From: Chrysemys picta bellii
Lineage: Eukaryota > Chordata > Testudines > Emydidae
NCBI RefSeq assembly: GCF_011386835.1
Contig: NC_088800.1
Coordinates: 19,688,572 to 19,752,571 of the forward strand
Length of the DNA: 64,000 nt
Reading direction: 5' to 3'
Positions 49,501-54,459 of this stretch are shown in pieces. Numbering within the stretch: the stretch's first letter is position 1; each line of letters starts with the position of its first letter. The notes under the pieces are model-generated. The model made no database searches. It had not been told where the DNA came from and saw nothing but the letters and a program-made list of their open reading frames with translations. The translations under genes and the position numbers were made by a program.

Positions 49501-52500
49501 TTTGAATGCAGTGTTGTTGTAGCCGTGTTGGTCCCAGAATATTAGGGAGACAAGGTGGGTGATGTAATATCTTTTACTGGACCAACTTCTGTTGGTGAGA
49601 GAGATAAGCTTACACAGAGCACTTCTTCAGGTCTGGGACATGTAGTCGGAGGGTACGTCTACAATGCAAGCCAGTTGACTTAGGCTCATGGGGCTTTGGA
49701 TAAGGCGCCGTTTAATTGCAGCTCTAGGACTCTGTGAGGTGGGAAGGTCCCAGAGCTCAGGCTGCAGCCTGAGCCCAAATGTCTACACTGCTATTAAACA
49801 GCCCCTTAGCCTGAGCCCTGTGAGCCCAAGTAATCTGGCATGGGCCAGCCACACATTTTTAATATAGACATGCCCAGAGTGTTGCAGCTAGGTGCACTAA
49901 ATGCTCCAATAACAATGATGTGCGTAAAATGAGATAATCGCTATGCTCTTGAATGAACTCACACAGAAAAACTTTTAAAAGACAAAAACACCATATCACC
50001 TCTGGATAAACACTTTTCACAAAGTTACTTATTCTGAAGTAATTATTCTCCCGGCACAAAAACATGCAAAACAGAGTCCTGAATTGAGCCACATGATGGC
50101 ATATAGTTAATGTTATGTGCATCTTGGTTCCTAAATTTACTTTTTATTGTTTGGAAGATATAAAACTTCCTTCCTTGACTTGAATATAACTAAAACTTGC
50201 ACCCCGACTTGAATATACATAAACTCAGACATAAGTATTAATCTGCCCATTTAAAAAAGTGTTTTTAAGAACAATTCATTAGAAGGTTAAACTGAATTCC
50301 TAAAAACTATGTGTGCATGGGAGAGATAGAATATGTTGTCTGCTACAGTTTTGGTGCCTTTTTCAATTAAATATATATATATATATTTTTTAAAGAAAAC
50401 ATGTGATGGGAAAAACTAAAAAGTACCAAACAGATCCAGAGCACTGTATTACATTTTTTAAAATCCCAAATCCCTTCTCTGTTTAGATACGTAACACTCC
50501 ACTCAATAAGATATGTAGTATATTTTCTAAACCCTTAAAGATTCTTAGTATAATATGTTTTGTCTCATTTTATTTGCAGATAGCCTTGGATACCAGTTAT
50601 TGGACTGCCATCAATCGTTTTTTCATCTTGGGTAGTATAGCTGTGTATTTTGCCATTTTATTTGCAATGCACAGTGATGGGATTTTTGTTATATTCCCAA
50701 ACCACTTTCCTTTTGTAGGTGAGTCTATTACCTGGTATGCGATTATACAGGCAATATTTATGCAATTTGCCACAATCTATATAGAGTTAGATCTTGAATG
50801 GCAGATATGGGAGGGAAACTTGGCTTAACTGAACTGATATTGCTTAAGTAATGTTAATGCTTTTCAAATTTACAAAAGCATCCTTGCTATATTGAGAGGC
50901 CTTAGCAACAATAAACAGAATAAGTAAATTAGTGAAATGAAATTTACATTTTGGAGAGTTTTTTTCTTTCTTGCCTGCTCAGAGCGCTGGCCAGAATCCG
51001 CACCATCCCAGGAATCCTGTGCACAATGGGGTCAGAACAATTTGCTGAGAGGATGTAGTTTGTAGAGTGGCTGTGCCATACAAGGCCACTCCAGTAATTA
51101 CTGAGCCCCAGGAGGACTTCACTGAAGTCAGATGATGACTGTGTTCTTTCAAATGCATTTTTGGTAGCCAAATGCAAGCTACAGGAAGTGGAATGTCTGT
51201 TTTTTTAACAACTAGAGGCTTAAAGCATCAAGGAACTTCCAAAGCTATTTGATGACTTGAGATGAGTTTGTTTATGCTAATAAGGACATCTGGAGCCATA
51301 TGGAATCTTGGTAGTGTGATATGGTTTGAATCACCCAGCAAAATCCTCCAGAACAGGAGTACCTGCCACTATCCAAACCTCAGAAAAACCTTCATAAACA
51401 AATTGCAGTCCTACATTGCTTACACGTTGTGCATTTCCAATCAGACTTTGAACAATGCTAGCCTAAAAGTGTGTCCACCAAATCCCAGAAGAATATAAAC
51501 TTTTTTTAATGGTGCAGATAGTCATGCTACCTTGTACACTTGGAAATCTTGATAATCAGAGTCATGGTTAAATGATGTAGAATGTTTCTGATGGCACAAA
51601 TGGATCAATTGTTTTAGTCTACAGGATACCATTAGCAAACTCACCAGTACAAACTTGGCAGATTTGCTAAATGGTCAACTGGAAATCTAGTCACTCTTGG
51701 GCTGAATAATGCCACTGTGACCTGTCTGTAGTGTAGATTGGACCATTGTGCTGTGACAGTCCACACATCATGCTAAACAGAAAATTGCTACTCAGTGCAG
51801 AGCACCTGAGTGTGATTTGGGAAGGAAATGAAGTAGTATTAAATAAATGAAAATAATTAACTAGATGGGTTGAAAATGTGCATATTTCTTAATGAAAACA
51901 TTGGTTAAATGTCTGTTGGATGGCTCAGGTGACAAGCAACGGGATATGGATCCTTTGTCCTTTAGGACATGGCTTGTAATGTGGCTTTAGTGGTTTAAAG
52001 CCAATTGATACCATTTGATGGTGTGTCAGAATTAGGGCCTAATACAGAGTCGATACTTAAAATATAACCCTCTCATGAATCATATGTGAAAGAAGAACAA
52101 GGTGGTCAGAGTATTGGTCCAAAGAGCAGAGATTGTCATCTGGCCATTTGAACAGAAACCAAACAATCTGACAGTTCAAAAATTGATGAGGAATCTGATA
52201 TGAAGAAAAACATAGTAGTGCCACCACCGTCTTCTCATGCTGCTCTTGTGTTCATCAGTGCAGCCACTCACTTAAATCCTCCTTTGGAATCCATCTTGCA
52301 TTTTTGGATTATGTCAAATTTTAGATGTTGCCAAAGAATTTTGTAATTTCAGCAGTAAGCATTTGTATCTCTAGAAAAATTCAAGCATTTTTGTAACAGA
52401 AACACATGTTAACATAAAGAAAAGATAATTTAATATGTCTCACAACTGCAAACTATTAACAACAGCCTTGTACTCCTAACAAATATGTTTCATTTTCTTG

Positions 52501-54459
52501 TGTTAATAGGAAATGCCCGTAATTCCCTGAGCCAGATAAGTGTTTGGCTTGTCATCCTCTTGACTACTGTGATTTCAGTCATGCCTGTAATAACATTCCG
52601 ATTTTTGAAGGAAGATTTAAATCCAACGCTAATTGATCAGGTATGACTTAATCCCATTATGTGAGAGTTTTTCTTTATCATTGCATCCCACATATAGAGG
52701 GAACTAAAATTTTTCCAGACAGACAGAATTTATAGTTCTTACATAACTACTGGGGGGAAATATACTATTAGTTCTCTCAAAGCATCACCATCGACTCTAT
52801 ACAATTTGGCATGTGCAAGAAGTGAAAAATAATACTTAATTCATAATAGACATTTAGGTCAGAATTTTTTTTTTTACTTTTTATTTATATGTTTTAAAAA
52901 AGTTAAAACACACAAGCAAAGGGCAATGTTGTGCCAGAACTTTTTAAGCAAACTAATTTATATTGGAGCTTTTGCATAATTACTGATAGCATAATATGTC
53001 CCAAGGTTTTACATTCTTAGGAGTAAATAATAAGTGATGTCCCATCCCAACAGTTAATTTTTTTAATGGTTTATAGTTTGGGCCAAATGTTGTTCACCTT
53101 GCACATGTGAATAATCTCACTGACTTTAGAGGGATATTCACATAAACTGCTGGTTAAAATTTATTGGAATAGAAATCCAGATAACTCAAATTGATGCTAA
53201 ATCTTAACAACAAATAGATTGTTTTCTGCCATTCCTTCACTATTCATAAAAACACATGAAAAATAAAGCTGTAAAGTATATTCTATCTACATGGTAATTT
53301 ATCAATCAATATAATAATCCCCATTGTATTCAAGTTATTGGGTATAAACTAGTGTAACAGAATGTCAGGTAAGGTCACAGTTCTACATATGCTGTGAGTT
53401 TATTTTCAAATTTTAAGAGGATTAATTATGTGGGGGGAAAGCAGTTGACAAAATGATCCAAATGTCCTCTTTAATTCTCTGATTTCAGTGACATCAAGGT
53501 GGCCAATTAGCTCTAGGCTCCCTGCTTCTCATAGCACCTAGGTAGCACTTCACATCTTCAAAGTGCTGTTATGAACATTAACTAAAAGTATTATTATTCC
53601 TATTTTATAGATTTGAAAAAGAGACAGTGAGATTAAGTGATTTGTGCCAGGCCACACAGAGAATCAGTGACAGAGCTAGTATTAGAACTCTTGCCTTCTA
53701 GGCAGGAGATCTTCACTCCACATTCTGGCCTATATACTGCACTGAGCTGGAATGGCATAAAGGGGTCCTAAAAGCCCTGGTTCAGCTGTGGAAGTAGTCC
53801 CTTGGTGCAAGCATTGGGGAAGACAGGCATAAGGCTGCTTTCCAAGGACCTCCTCATAAACTCAGGCATAGGAGGCAGGGCTGCAGCACTGCAGAGATTC
53901 CATGGAGTGCTACTGCCCATAGGGCAGCCCCAGGGCTGTTGCAGTTATGCCAGATACCCCAGGACTGGGAGTGTATAAAGGTGAGTTAAAGCCATTTTAG
54001 TCCCCTGTTTCTCCAGGCTGCAAGTTCTGTGCTGTGCCTCAAGAGTCATACCACAGAATCTTCCCCATGGCCTTCGCTCAGCCCAGCAGAACACGGTGCC
54101 TCTCTAACACTCCACTGATGGCTTCAGCACATGTTTTTACTTTGGAATCTACTGGAATCTCTTTCACCTATGTTGTTGTTTTTGTTTTTTCATTTTGTTT
54201 GTGTTTTTTTCATTATAAAGGCCCCACCAATATAACTGAGATCTAAAAATTAGTCAGAGTTTACAACACAAAAATAATTTCACATATCAATGGAAACTTT
54301 CCCCCTAAGGTTCGGAAGTTGCAGAAGGCTAGAAGGAAGCAGAAACCATTACAGAACTACATGCGTCAGGTGTCCAGAAGAAGCTCAAGAAGATCTGCAT
54401 ATGCTTTTTCTCATCAAGAGGGCTTTGGGGAACTTATAACATCTGGAAAGAATATGTGA
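1369..54459 (+). CDS. ATP8B4: Phospholipid-transporting P4-ATPase, ATP8B4-like (3' part, 13 exons)
   Basis: Joined exons 1369-1557, 5743-5858, 8130-8294, 9551-9662, 10886-10991, 17471-17618, 19791-19974, 29773-29996, 46438-46521, 47170-47415, 50580-50718, 52510-52640 and 54310-54459 give one open frame of 663 codons with GT/AG splice sites and matching phases throughout. P4-ATPases flip phospholipids to the cytosolic leaflet, usually with a CDC50-type partner. Visible family motifs are KGAD in the nucleotide-binding domain, TGDKQET, GDGAND in the P domain, then six hydrophobic segments corresponding to M5-M10. The DKTG phosphorylation site and M1-M4 must lie upstream. ATP8B4 is preferred over ATP8B1/2 because the tail ([15 protein letters not shown], then past the stop a stretch ending DRTVKL) fits my memory of mammalian ATP8B4; no search was run. 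The frame ends at a TGA 44 codons before the expected end. Confidence 0.88.
1780..1900 (+). repeat. CORE-SINE/MIR-like tail (diverged)
   Basis: CATCTGTAATATGGGGATTA followed by TTTGAGATCCTTGGATGG matches the tail half of amniote CORE-SINEs (Ctgtaaaatggggataat ... ctttgagatc). The head is not clear. Confidence 0.55.
2199..2409. mobile_element. Pogo/Tigger-like MITE
   Basis: 211 bp with inverted ends CAGGCAGTCCTCGGACTTA on the left and, on the complementary strand at the right, CAGGTAGTCCTCGAATTTAA. It is flanked by the dinucleotide TA on both sides (2197-2198, 2410-2411), as expected for Tc1/mariner-pogo insertion. No coding capacity. Confidence 0.75.
2960..3375. repeat. Unclassified interspersed repeat, copy 1
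   Basis: Outer parts read GTTCCAACTGGAGC and AGTTCCAACACCAAC, with ATTCCATTTTGT, TTTTGACATTT and CAATTTTGATGAAT inside. The same words in the same order occur at about 42465-42832, so both probably belong to one diverged repeat family. Family name unknown to me. Confidence 0.4.
4585..5137 (+). mobile_element. CR1 LINE 3' part with internal deletion
   Basis: The left part encodes the region just after the RT catalytic box ([20 protein letters not shown]) and then jumps at about 4745 to [19 protein letters not shown], omitting roughly 100 CR1 codons. The end shows GGACTAGATG, TCCCTTCCAGTCC and ATTCTATGA. An in-frame TAA breaks the final residues. Confidence 0.82.
5743..5858 (+). CDS. ATP8B4: ATP8B4 exon: KGAD nucleotide-binding motif
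   Basis: The pyrimidine-rich acceptor TTTCTTTTTCAG ends at 5742; donor GAG|GTATGT follows 5858. The product begins V-Q-T-P-D-G and contains [20 protein letters not shown](D/E) lies in the ATP-binding pocket of P-type ATPases. The exon ends in phase 0. Confidence 0.92.
5859..8129. other. Intron, 2.3 kb
   Basis: Only a small degenerate palindrome (5876-5990) stands out. The rest is AT-rich with nothing recognised. Confidence 0.7.
5876..5990. repeat. Degenerate palindromic repeat with GCTTAAG words
   Basis: The left arm AGTAAAGCGCTTAAACACAC pairs imperfectly with the right arm ACATGTGCTTAAGTACTTT. Short inverted repeats of this style are common interspersed elements in reptile and bird DNA. 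Confidence 0.4.
8130..8294 (+). CDS. ATP8B4: ATP8B4 exon: [14 protein letters not shown] segment
   Basis: Acceptor ATGTGACAG ends at 8129; donor ATG|GTATAT follows 8294. It encodes 55 codons, [20 protein letters not shown] to EEIEKDMM, the N/P domain junction typical of P4-ATPases. Reading continues open past the donor by chance to 8468, but the homology stops at the donor. Confidence 0.9.
8295..9550. other. Intron, 1.3 kb
   Basis: No repeat or conserved element recognised on either strand. Confidence 0.6.
9551..9662 (+). CDS. ATP8B4: ATP8B4 exon: [14 protein letters not shown] to TGDKQ
   Basis: Acceptor CTTACAAAG ends at 9550 and donor CAAG|GTAATT follows 9662. It encodes [19 protein letters not shown] and the start of the TGDKQ(E)T motif; the Glu codon is split with the next exon. 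TGD is part of the P-domain Mg/ATP site. Confidence 0.92.
9663..10885. other. Intron, 1.2 kb, with a CORE-SINE
   Basis: Contains the SINE at 10440-10690; otherwise nothing recognised. Confidence 0.6.
10440..10690 (+). mobile_element. CORE-SINE (MIR-like)
   Basis: Order of hallmarks: a tRNA-like head (CAGATAGGGCACTG, GGGTTCTAATCCCTG resembling a B box), then the core TTTGACCTTGGGCAAG and CTGTGCCTCAATTTCCC. It is diverged and lies in the same orientation as the gene. Confidence 0.75.
10886..10991 (+). CDS. ATP8B4: ATP8B4 exon: [13 protein letters not shown]
   Basis: Acceptor TGTCTCTCAG ends at 10885; donor CTCAG|GTAAAA follows 10991. Two leading bases complete Glu of TGDKQE, then [20 protein letters not shown] to VREEL follows. 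It ends in phase 2; the Arg codon is completed by G of the next exon. Confidence 0.92.
11053..11178. mobile_element. Short palindromic Penelope-like (PLE) tail pair
   Basis: Left part in minus orientation (GTGTTAGTCTGTATCCACAA; AAGTCCGGTGGCATCTTAGA) and right part in plus orientation (AATCCGTTAGTCTTTAAGGT, GGATTCCTTGTTGTT) are copies of one PLE 3' tail facing away from each other, arms about 45 bp. Flanks ACTCCAGTT (11044-11052) and ACTCCAATT (11179-11187) look like one target duplication with one mismatch. Confidence 0.65.
14236..14487 (-). pseudogene. Penelope-like GIY-YIG endonuclease C-terminal remnant
   Basis: 83 codons on the minus strand contain [16 protein letters not shown] and [20 protein letters not shown]. 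The HF-x3-GH-x3-DL spacing and the ICKLDTI(N/T)..GLN ending match the C-terminal end of GIY-YIG endonuclease domains in PLE proteins, as I know them. The GIY-YIG and reverse transcriptase parts are absent (5' truncation). The 3' UTR continues into the left arm. Confidence 0.7.
14654..14695 (+). ncRNA. Hammerhead-like ribozyme motif in PLE tail (right arm)
   Basis: CCGAAGA at 14658-14664 (canonical CUGANGA with one change), a hairpin GTGGGC/GTCCAC with TATA loop, GAAA at 14682-14685, and a 3-bp helix III (A-GC, TTAT loop, GC-T) ending in TC, with the predicted cut after 14695. Odd points: one extra A before helix II and no clear helix I. Minimal hammerhead motifs are known from PLE flanking repeats. 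The mirror copy lies at about 14011-14055 on the minus strand. Confidence 0.45.
15365..15487. repeat. Palindromic interspersed repeat (CCTGATCCTGCAAA family)
   Basis: The left arm CCTGATCCTGCAAAAACTTC and the reverse complement of the right arm, CCTGATCCTGCAAAGACTTC, agree over about 28 bp with few mismatches. Similar short fold-back elements are frequent in reptile and bird DNA. Class unknown. Confidence 0.6.
16318..16545. mobile_element. Inverted pair of a second PLE tail family
   Basis: The left half (TGTTGTTGTAGCCCTGTTGG, ATCTTTTATTGGACCAACTT) is the reverse complement of the right half (AGCAGAAGCTGGTCAAATAA, GATATTACCTCACCCA), meeting near 16450. The right half contains CTGAAGA (16456-16462), a GCAC/GTGC hairpin and GAAA (16482-16485), so it also carries the hammerhead-like core. 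No clean target duplication found. Confidence 0.55.
17471..17618 (+). CDS. ATP8B4: ATP8B4 exon: KAKEHLFGQ to VINGHSL
   Basis: Acceptor TTCTTTTAAG ends at 17470; donor CTG|GTAAGT follows 17618. The product [19 protein letters not shown] to [12 protein letters not shown] is a less conserved P4-ATPase linker returning to the conserved INGHSL block. The preceding intron is 6.5 kb and rich in Penelope-like debris. Confidence 0.9.
17619..19790. other. Intron, 2.2 kb
   Basis: No mobile element or conserved feature recognised on either strand. Confidence 0.6.
19791..19974 (+). CDS. ATP8B4: ATP8B4 exon: GDGAND hinge motif
   Basis: Acceptor TTGTATTTCAG ends at 19790; donor CAAAA|GTAAGA follows 19974. 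It contains [19 protein letters not shown] and [13 protein letters not shown], the P-type ATPase P-domain signature that binds Mg2+. It ends in phase 1. A 5.6-kb DIRS element begins only 87 bp downstream of the exon end. Confidence 0.94.
20062..20243 (+). repeat. DIRS left inverted terminal repeat
   Basis: Starts CTTCTTCGAGTGGTGTCCC and includes TACTCGGTCGGGGGAAGGG. The reverse complement of 25455-25670 matches it closely over about 180 bp. Confidence 0.85.
20537..22450 (+). pseudogene. DIRS gag-like ORF1, broken
   Basis: An ATG at 20537 opens 128 codons with paired cysteines in the first 45 residues ([20 protein letters not shown]), resembling the Cys-rich start of vertebrate DIRS gag proteins. 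The frame is lost after 20923, interrupted by a hAT MITE at 21223-21469, and resumes as 165 codons at 21953-22450. No function expected. Confidence 0.6.
21223..21469. mobile_element. hAT MITE, CAGGGCCGGCTCCAGG family, copy 1 (damaged right end)
   Basis: Left end CAGGGCCGGCTCCAGGCACC then GCAGGTGCTTGGGGCGGC, shared with copies at 58713 and 63800. The right end GCTGCTTGGGCCTTGG lacks the expected GGCCCTG terminus. Flanking ACAGTCAC and GCAGTCAG agree at 6 of 8 positions, weak support for an 8-bp duplication. Inserted within DIRS ORF1. Confidence 0.65.
22600..24176 (+). pseudogene. DIRS reverse transcriptase and RNase H, broken
   Basis: Upstream frame: [19 protein letters not shown]. After a deletion the frame beginning [20 protein letters not shown] continues to [11 protein letters not shown], the RT active-site box (YLDD). 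The segment that should carry RT motif A between these is missing. RNase H follows in another frame: [25 protein letters not shown] and ADNLSR supply the four acidic residues, then the DIRS-typical WGHPVIDLF and CPLFCSR. At least two frame changes, so inactive. Confidence 0.8.
24222..25230 (+). pseudogene. DIRS tyrosine recombinase (YR), frameshifted
   Basis: Frame 1 (from 24222) holds an N-terminal core-binding region ([20 protein letters not shown]). Frame 2 from about 24589 has [13 protein letters not shown] with the first catalytic Arg context. Frame 1 again from 24792 has SHSTRA (the HxxR pair) and, past a TAG at 25146, [10 protein letters not shown] with the nucleophilic Tyr. Catalytic residues are recognisable, but two frameshifts and a stop break the protein. 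Confidence 0.8.
25313..25409. repeat. DIRS internal complementary region
   Basis: The junction CCACTCGAAGAAG followed by AAGTTACTCACCTTGTGC is the reverse complement of the element's right end joined to its left end. In DIRS elements this region templates completion of the ends through a circular intermediate. Confidence 0.85.
25455..25670 (-). repeat. DIRS right inverted terminal repeat
   Basis: Reverse complement of the left repeat over about 180 bp (for example CCCTTCCCCCGACCGAGTA), plus a right-end-specific tail ending GTGAGTAACTTCTTCTT. Confidence 0.85.
26935..29476 (+). mobile_element. CACTA-like DNA transposon
   Basis: A 2542-bp element starting CACTGCTCTACA and ending TGTAGACCAGTG, flanked by TAA on both sides (26932-26934 and 29477-29479). 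Subterminal inverted similarity continues inward for over 100 bp (for example TTGATTGGCTCTAG against ACTGATTGGCTACTG on the complementary strand). CACTG ends with a 3-bp duplication fit the CACTA/EnSpm type, but the encoded protein is not a textbook one, so the superfamily is inference. Confidence 0.65.
27433..29131 (+). pseudogene. Transposon-encoded zinc-finger protein with one frameshift and one stop
   Basis: An ATG at 27433 opens 184 codons with paired cysteines at residues 13/16, 42, 56/57/60 and 93/96, followed by an acidic serine-rich stretch (SDEEEEEDE). A frameshift near 27975 moves to a second frame running to 28651 ([25 protein letters not shown]). After a TAG at 28649-28651 the same frame continues to 29131 with [11 protein letters not shown] and [11 protein letters not shown] recall very similar proteins from transposons spread across arthropods, cnidarians and some vertebrates, but cannot name an official family. 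AATAAA follows at 29174-29179. Confidence 0.65.
29773..29996 (+). CDS. ATP8B4: ATP8B4 exon: [12 protein letters not shown] and M5
   Basis: Acceptor TTTTTTACTTACAG ends at 29772; donor CTCAG|GTTAGT follows 29996. It encodes [42 protein letters not shown] and a hydrophobic stretch ([19 protein letters not shown]) matching M5. This block is nearly invariant in class-1 P4-ATPases. Confidence 0.94.
30859..31405. mobile_element. hAT-type MITE (TAGGGTTACCATA ends) with GC-rich minisatellite
   Basis: 547 bp, ends TAGGGTTACCATA and TATGGTAACCCTA, flanked by a perfect 8-bp duplication TCCAGCTT (30851-30858 and 31406-31413), the hAT signature. The right end folds into a hairpin with about 32-bp arms (ATTTTCCCGGACATGTCCGG and its complement). 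The middle is almost pure G/C. Confidence 0.85.
31080..31290. repeat. GC-rich minisatellite inside the hAT MITE
   Basis: Variable tandem units built from GCCCCCGAGCCCCCGG, CCGGCCGACCGCCGG and similar words. It reads open in several frames purely from composition (hence long Pro/Ala/Arg and Gly/Ala/Arg frames), with no coding value. Confidence 0.8.
33262..33412 (-). mobile_element. CORE-SINE (MIR-like), minus orientation
   Basis: GGGGAAACAGAGGCACAGAA, GAGGTCACACAACAGGTCAG and ACCCAGGTCTCCTGACTCCC are the reverse complement of the core and tRNA-like head of amniote MIR. Confidence 0.8.
33417..33605 (+). mobile_element. L2-like LINE ORF2 C-terminal remnant
   Basis: The translation contains [20 protein letters not shown], which resembles the LHWLPV-x-RI-x-FK-x-L-x-L-x-FK block near the end of L2/CR1-like ORF2 proteins. 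It is short and abuts the LTR element to the right. Confidence 0.5.
33614..34265 (-). repeat. LTR (3' in element orientation)
   Basis: On the + strand it begins TGTAGCGAAGCGAGACTC and ends GGCAACTGTCCCGCTACG. The partner at 35434 shares long identical stretches with scattered substitutions and small indels, so the insertion is not recent. Confidence 0.8.
34335..35360 (-). pseudogene. Gag-like remnant with two CCHC zinc knuckles
   Basis: On the minus strand one frame carries two C-x2-C-x4-H-x4-C boxes, at 34899-34940 and 34761-34802, exactly 46 codons apart; the first contains an in-frame TAA. Upstream on the same strand is a short Met-initiated segment (35360-35163). Downstream is an acidic, coiled-coil-like segment (34727-34335, 130 codons) in another frame. 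The spacing and number of knuckles identify a retroelement nucleocapsid region; the protein is broken. Confidence 0.65.
35434..36087 (-). repeat. LTR (5' in element orientation)
   Basis: On the minus strand it starts TGTAGTGGGGCAGTTGCC and ends CGCTTCGCTAAA. It is collinear with the other LTR over its whole length. Confidence 0.8.
37559..38842 (+). CDS. Harbinger DDE transposase, intact 427 residues
   Basis: PIF/Harbinger transposases cut and paste the element and need the partner Myb-like protein for import and end binding. The frame runs unbroken from ATG at 37559 to TGA at 38842. An N-terminal part contains a helix-turn-helix-like stretch (residues about 145-175, [19 protein letters not shown]). 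The DDE_Tnp_4-type catalytic core follows: Asp210 in GAIDGTHI, Asp298 in GDPAYPL and Glu334 in [12 protein letters not shown], with 35 residues between the last two, plus the conserved HDARVF (Asp260). AATAAA lies at 38958-38963. Length is typical of the family and no catalytic residue is missing. Confidence 0.9.
   Translation: MEPAATIAAVVAALNVSQLIIKVSLRQMQKSQARRLRHRGDVLKSESSTDLSESRRPSAEDITVAMGHVDAVERRFWARETSTEWWDRIVLQVWDESQWLRNFRMRKGTFLELCELLSPALKRSDTRLRAALSVQKRVAIALWKLATPDSYRSVANQFGVGKSTVGVVVMQVAKAIVDVLLPKVVTLGNVEAIIDGFAAMGFPNCGGAIDGTHIPILAPDHQATQYINRKGYFSMVLQALVDHRGRFTNIYVGWPGKVHDARVFRNSGLFRRLQQGIYFPDRKITVGDVEMPIVILGDPAYPLMPWLMKPYTGALDTEKELFNYRLSKCRMVVECAFGRLKGRWRSLLTRCDLSETNIPIVIAACCVLHNLCESKGETFMAGWEVEENSLAGDYSQPDSRAIRRDQREALCIREALKAKFLSEQGNL
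38958..38963 (+). promoter_or_regulatory. Poly(A) signal AATAAA of Harbinger transposase
   Basis: Lies 116 bp after the transposase stop, convergent with the minus-strand AATAAA at 39520-39515 that serves the Myb gene. Confidence 0.55.
39592..41638 (-). CDS. Harbinger Myb/SANT-like DNA-binding protein, two exons
   Basis: Exon 1 (41638-41062) starts at Met in [13 protein letters not shown] and encodes a trihelix/Myb domain ([20 protein letters not shown], later [20 protein letters not shown]) and an acidic linker. Donor GCCA|GTAAGT at 41061 and acceptor TTTCCACAG ending at 40068 are phase-compatible (phase 1, Thr codon). Exon 2 (40067-39592) encodes [16 protein letters not shown], a Gln/Glu-rich coiled segment and a basic C-terminus ending RRLSFPKI. 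The minus-strand AATAAA lies at 39520-39515. The family is known to help the transposase enter the nucleus and bind the ends. No internal stop. An upstream in-frame ATG at 41725 would add 29 residues. Confidence 0.82.
40564..40854 (+). CDS. Small extra ORF within Harbinger, possible BEN-like fold
   Basis: 96 codons, ATG in a strong context (GTCACCATGG), stop at 40854. It lies entirely inside the 994-bp intron of the minus-strand Myb gene and on the transposase strand. The sequence looks like a folded small domain: [20 protein letters not shown], a [17 protein letters not shown] segment, then [13 protein letters not shown] and [10 protein letters not shown]. The pattern of LL-x3-x-PE-x-L, S-x-x-G-N, a Lys/Ala-Leu turn and a closing Ile-rich helix recalls BEN domains, but this is weak and from memory. 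AAAAGCAG just upstream (to 40557) could be a splice acceptor. Function unknown. Confidence 0.6.
   Translation: MADITLMRISESDKERMLRESLQRPGPYAALLCRAMIPEYLIISWRGNVSYFGGPNKAALPKNLMQRLSSYLQESFIEMSQEDYCSIPAHIDRILL
42465..42832. repeat. Unclassified interspersed repeat, copy 2
   Basis: ATTCCATTTTGTAAAAAATG, TTTTGACATTTGGTTTCA, CAATTTTGATGAATTG and a final AAGTTCCAAC repeat words seen at 2960-3375. Diverged, class unknown; the middle (42575-42700) may be a separate insertion. Confidence 0.4.
44430..44520 (+). repeat. Possible CORE-SINE tail
   Basis: CATCTCTAGAATGGGGATAATAG resembles the MIR tail. Only a short stretch supports it. Confidence 0.35.
44924..44997. repeat. Short palindromic repeat (GGGCCTGAT family)
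   Basis: The left arm GGGGCCTGATCAAGCTACCA and the reverse complement of the right arm, GGAGCCTGATTCAGCTCCCA, match over about 24 bp with few differences. Same style as the fold-back at 15365. Confidence 0.55.
46438..46521 (+). CDS. ATP8B4: ATP8B4 exon: [13 protein letters not shown]6
   Basis: Acceptor CTTCTTTTCAG ends at 46437; donor GACCAG|GTACAA follows 46521. It encodes 28 codons in phase 0: [20 protein letters not shown] to MGLFDQ, a membrane segment. The preceding intron is 16.4 kb. Confidence 0.92.
46522..47169. other. Intron, 0.65 kb
   Basis: No repeat recognised. Confidence 0.6.
47170..47415 (+). CDS. ATP8B4: ATP8B4 exon: M7 and start of M8
   Basis: Acceptor TTGTTACAG ends at 47169; donor GTTCAG|GTAAAA follows 47415. 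It encodes 82 codons: [18 protein letters not shown], then [20 protein letters not shown] (M7) and [19 protein letters not shown] (M8). It is in phase 0 at both ends. Confidence 0.92.
48548..48785 (-). mobile_element. CORE-SINE (MIR-like), minus orientation
   Basis: TATAGCACCTTCCTTCTTAG, ACATTTTACAGAGAGAGAAT, AAGTGATTTGCGCAAGGCCA and CACCCAGATCTTGTGTCTCC follow the reversed order of MIR tail, core and head. Confidence 0.75.
49511..49637 (-). mobile_element. PLE tail fragment, second family
   Basis: GCAGTGTTGTTGTAGCCGTG, AATATCTTTTACTGGACCAA and CTTCTTCAGGTCTGGG match the left half of the pair at 16318. The GAAA of the hammerhead-like core is lost by a small deletion. Confidence 0.6.
49651..49875. 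mobile_element. Probable Harbinger-type MITE
   Basis: Ends GGGTACGTCTACAATGC and, on the complementary strand at the right, GGGCATGTCTATATT, about 225 bp apart. The ends resemble PIF/Harbinger TIRs, but no convincing target duplication is visible. Confidence 0.45.
50580..50718 (+). CDS. ATP8B4: ATP8B4 exon: [10 protein letters not shown]9
   Basis: Acceptor TTTATTTGCAG ends at 50579; donor GTAG|GTGAGT follows 50718. It encodes [19 protein letters not shown] and a hydrophobic M9 segment, ending NHFPFVG with a split Gly codon. Confidence 0.92.
50719..52509. other. Intron, 1.8 kb
   Basis: No repeat or conserved element recognised. Confidence 0.6.
52510..52640 (+). CDS. ATP8B4: ATP8B4 exon: M10
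   Basis: Acceptor TGTTAATAG ends at 52509; donor GATCAG|GTATGA follows 52640. It encodes [20 protein letters not shown] to [14 protein letters not shown], containing the last membrane helix. Phase 0 at the end. Confidence 0.92.
52641..54309. other. Intron, 1.7 kb, with a CORE-SINE
   Basis: Holds the MIR at 53535-53735; otherwise nothing recognised. Confidence 0.6.
53535..53735 (-). mobile_element. CORE-SINE (MIR-like), minus orientation
   Basis: TCTTCAAAGTGCTGTTATGA, GATTAAGTGATTTGTGCCAG, CCACACAGAGAATCAGTGAC and AACTCTTGCCTTCTAGGCAG give the reversed MIR order. Confidence 0.72.
54310..54459 (+). CDS. ATP8B4: ATP8B4 terminal exon, cytosolic tail with early TGA
   Basis: Acceptor TTCCCCCTAAG ends at 54309. 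The exon encodes 49 residues, [17 protein letters not shown] to [10 protein letters not shown], a basic tail with a serine/arginine cluster (SRRSSRRS), then TGA at 54457-54459. Past the stop the same frame is open for 43 codons to a second TGA at 54589-54591 and reads like the mammalian ATP8B4 tail (SWIENL, KKTAETV, DRTVKL). The stop sits where I recall Arg in human, so CGA to TGA is the simplest change. A good donor match, AT|GTGAGT at 54456, overlaps the stop, so splicing to an unseen exon is a second reading. Confidence 0.85.
   Translation, partial: VRKLQKARRKQKPLQNYMRQVSRRSSRRSAYAFSHQEGFGELITSGKNM

Larger units (their letters stand above)
47416..50579. other. Intron, 3.2 kb
   Basis: Contains a MIR, a PLE tail fragment and a probable MITE. 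The stretches 47416-48540, 48790-49500 and 49880-50579 show nothing recognised; there is a short TA run at 50372-50386. Confidence 0.65.

Noticed and set aside
54457..54459. Selenocysteine or programmed readthrough at the ATP8B4 TGA
   Set aside because: No SECIS-like element could be recognised by eye, P4-ATPases are not known selenoproteins, and the base after TGA is G, not the CTA readthrough context.
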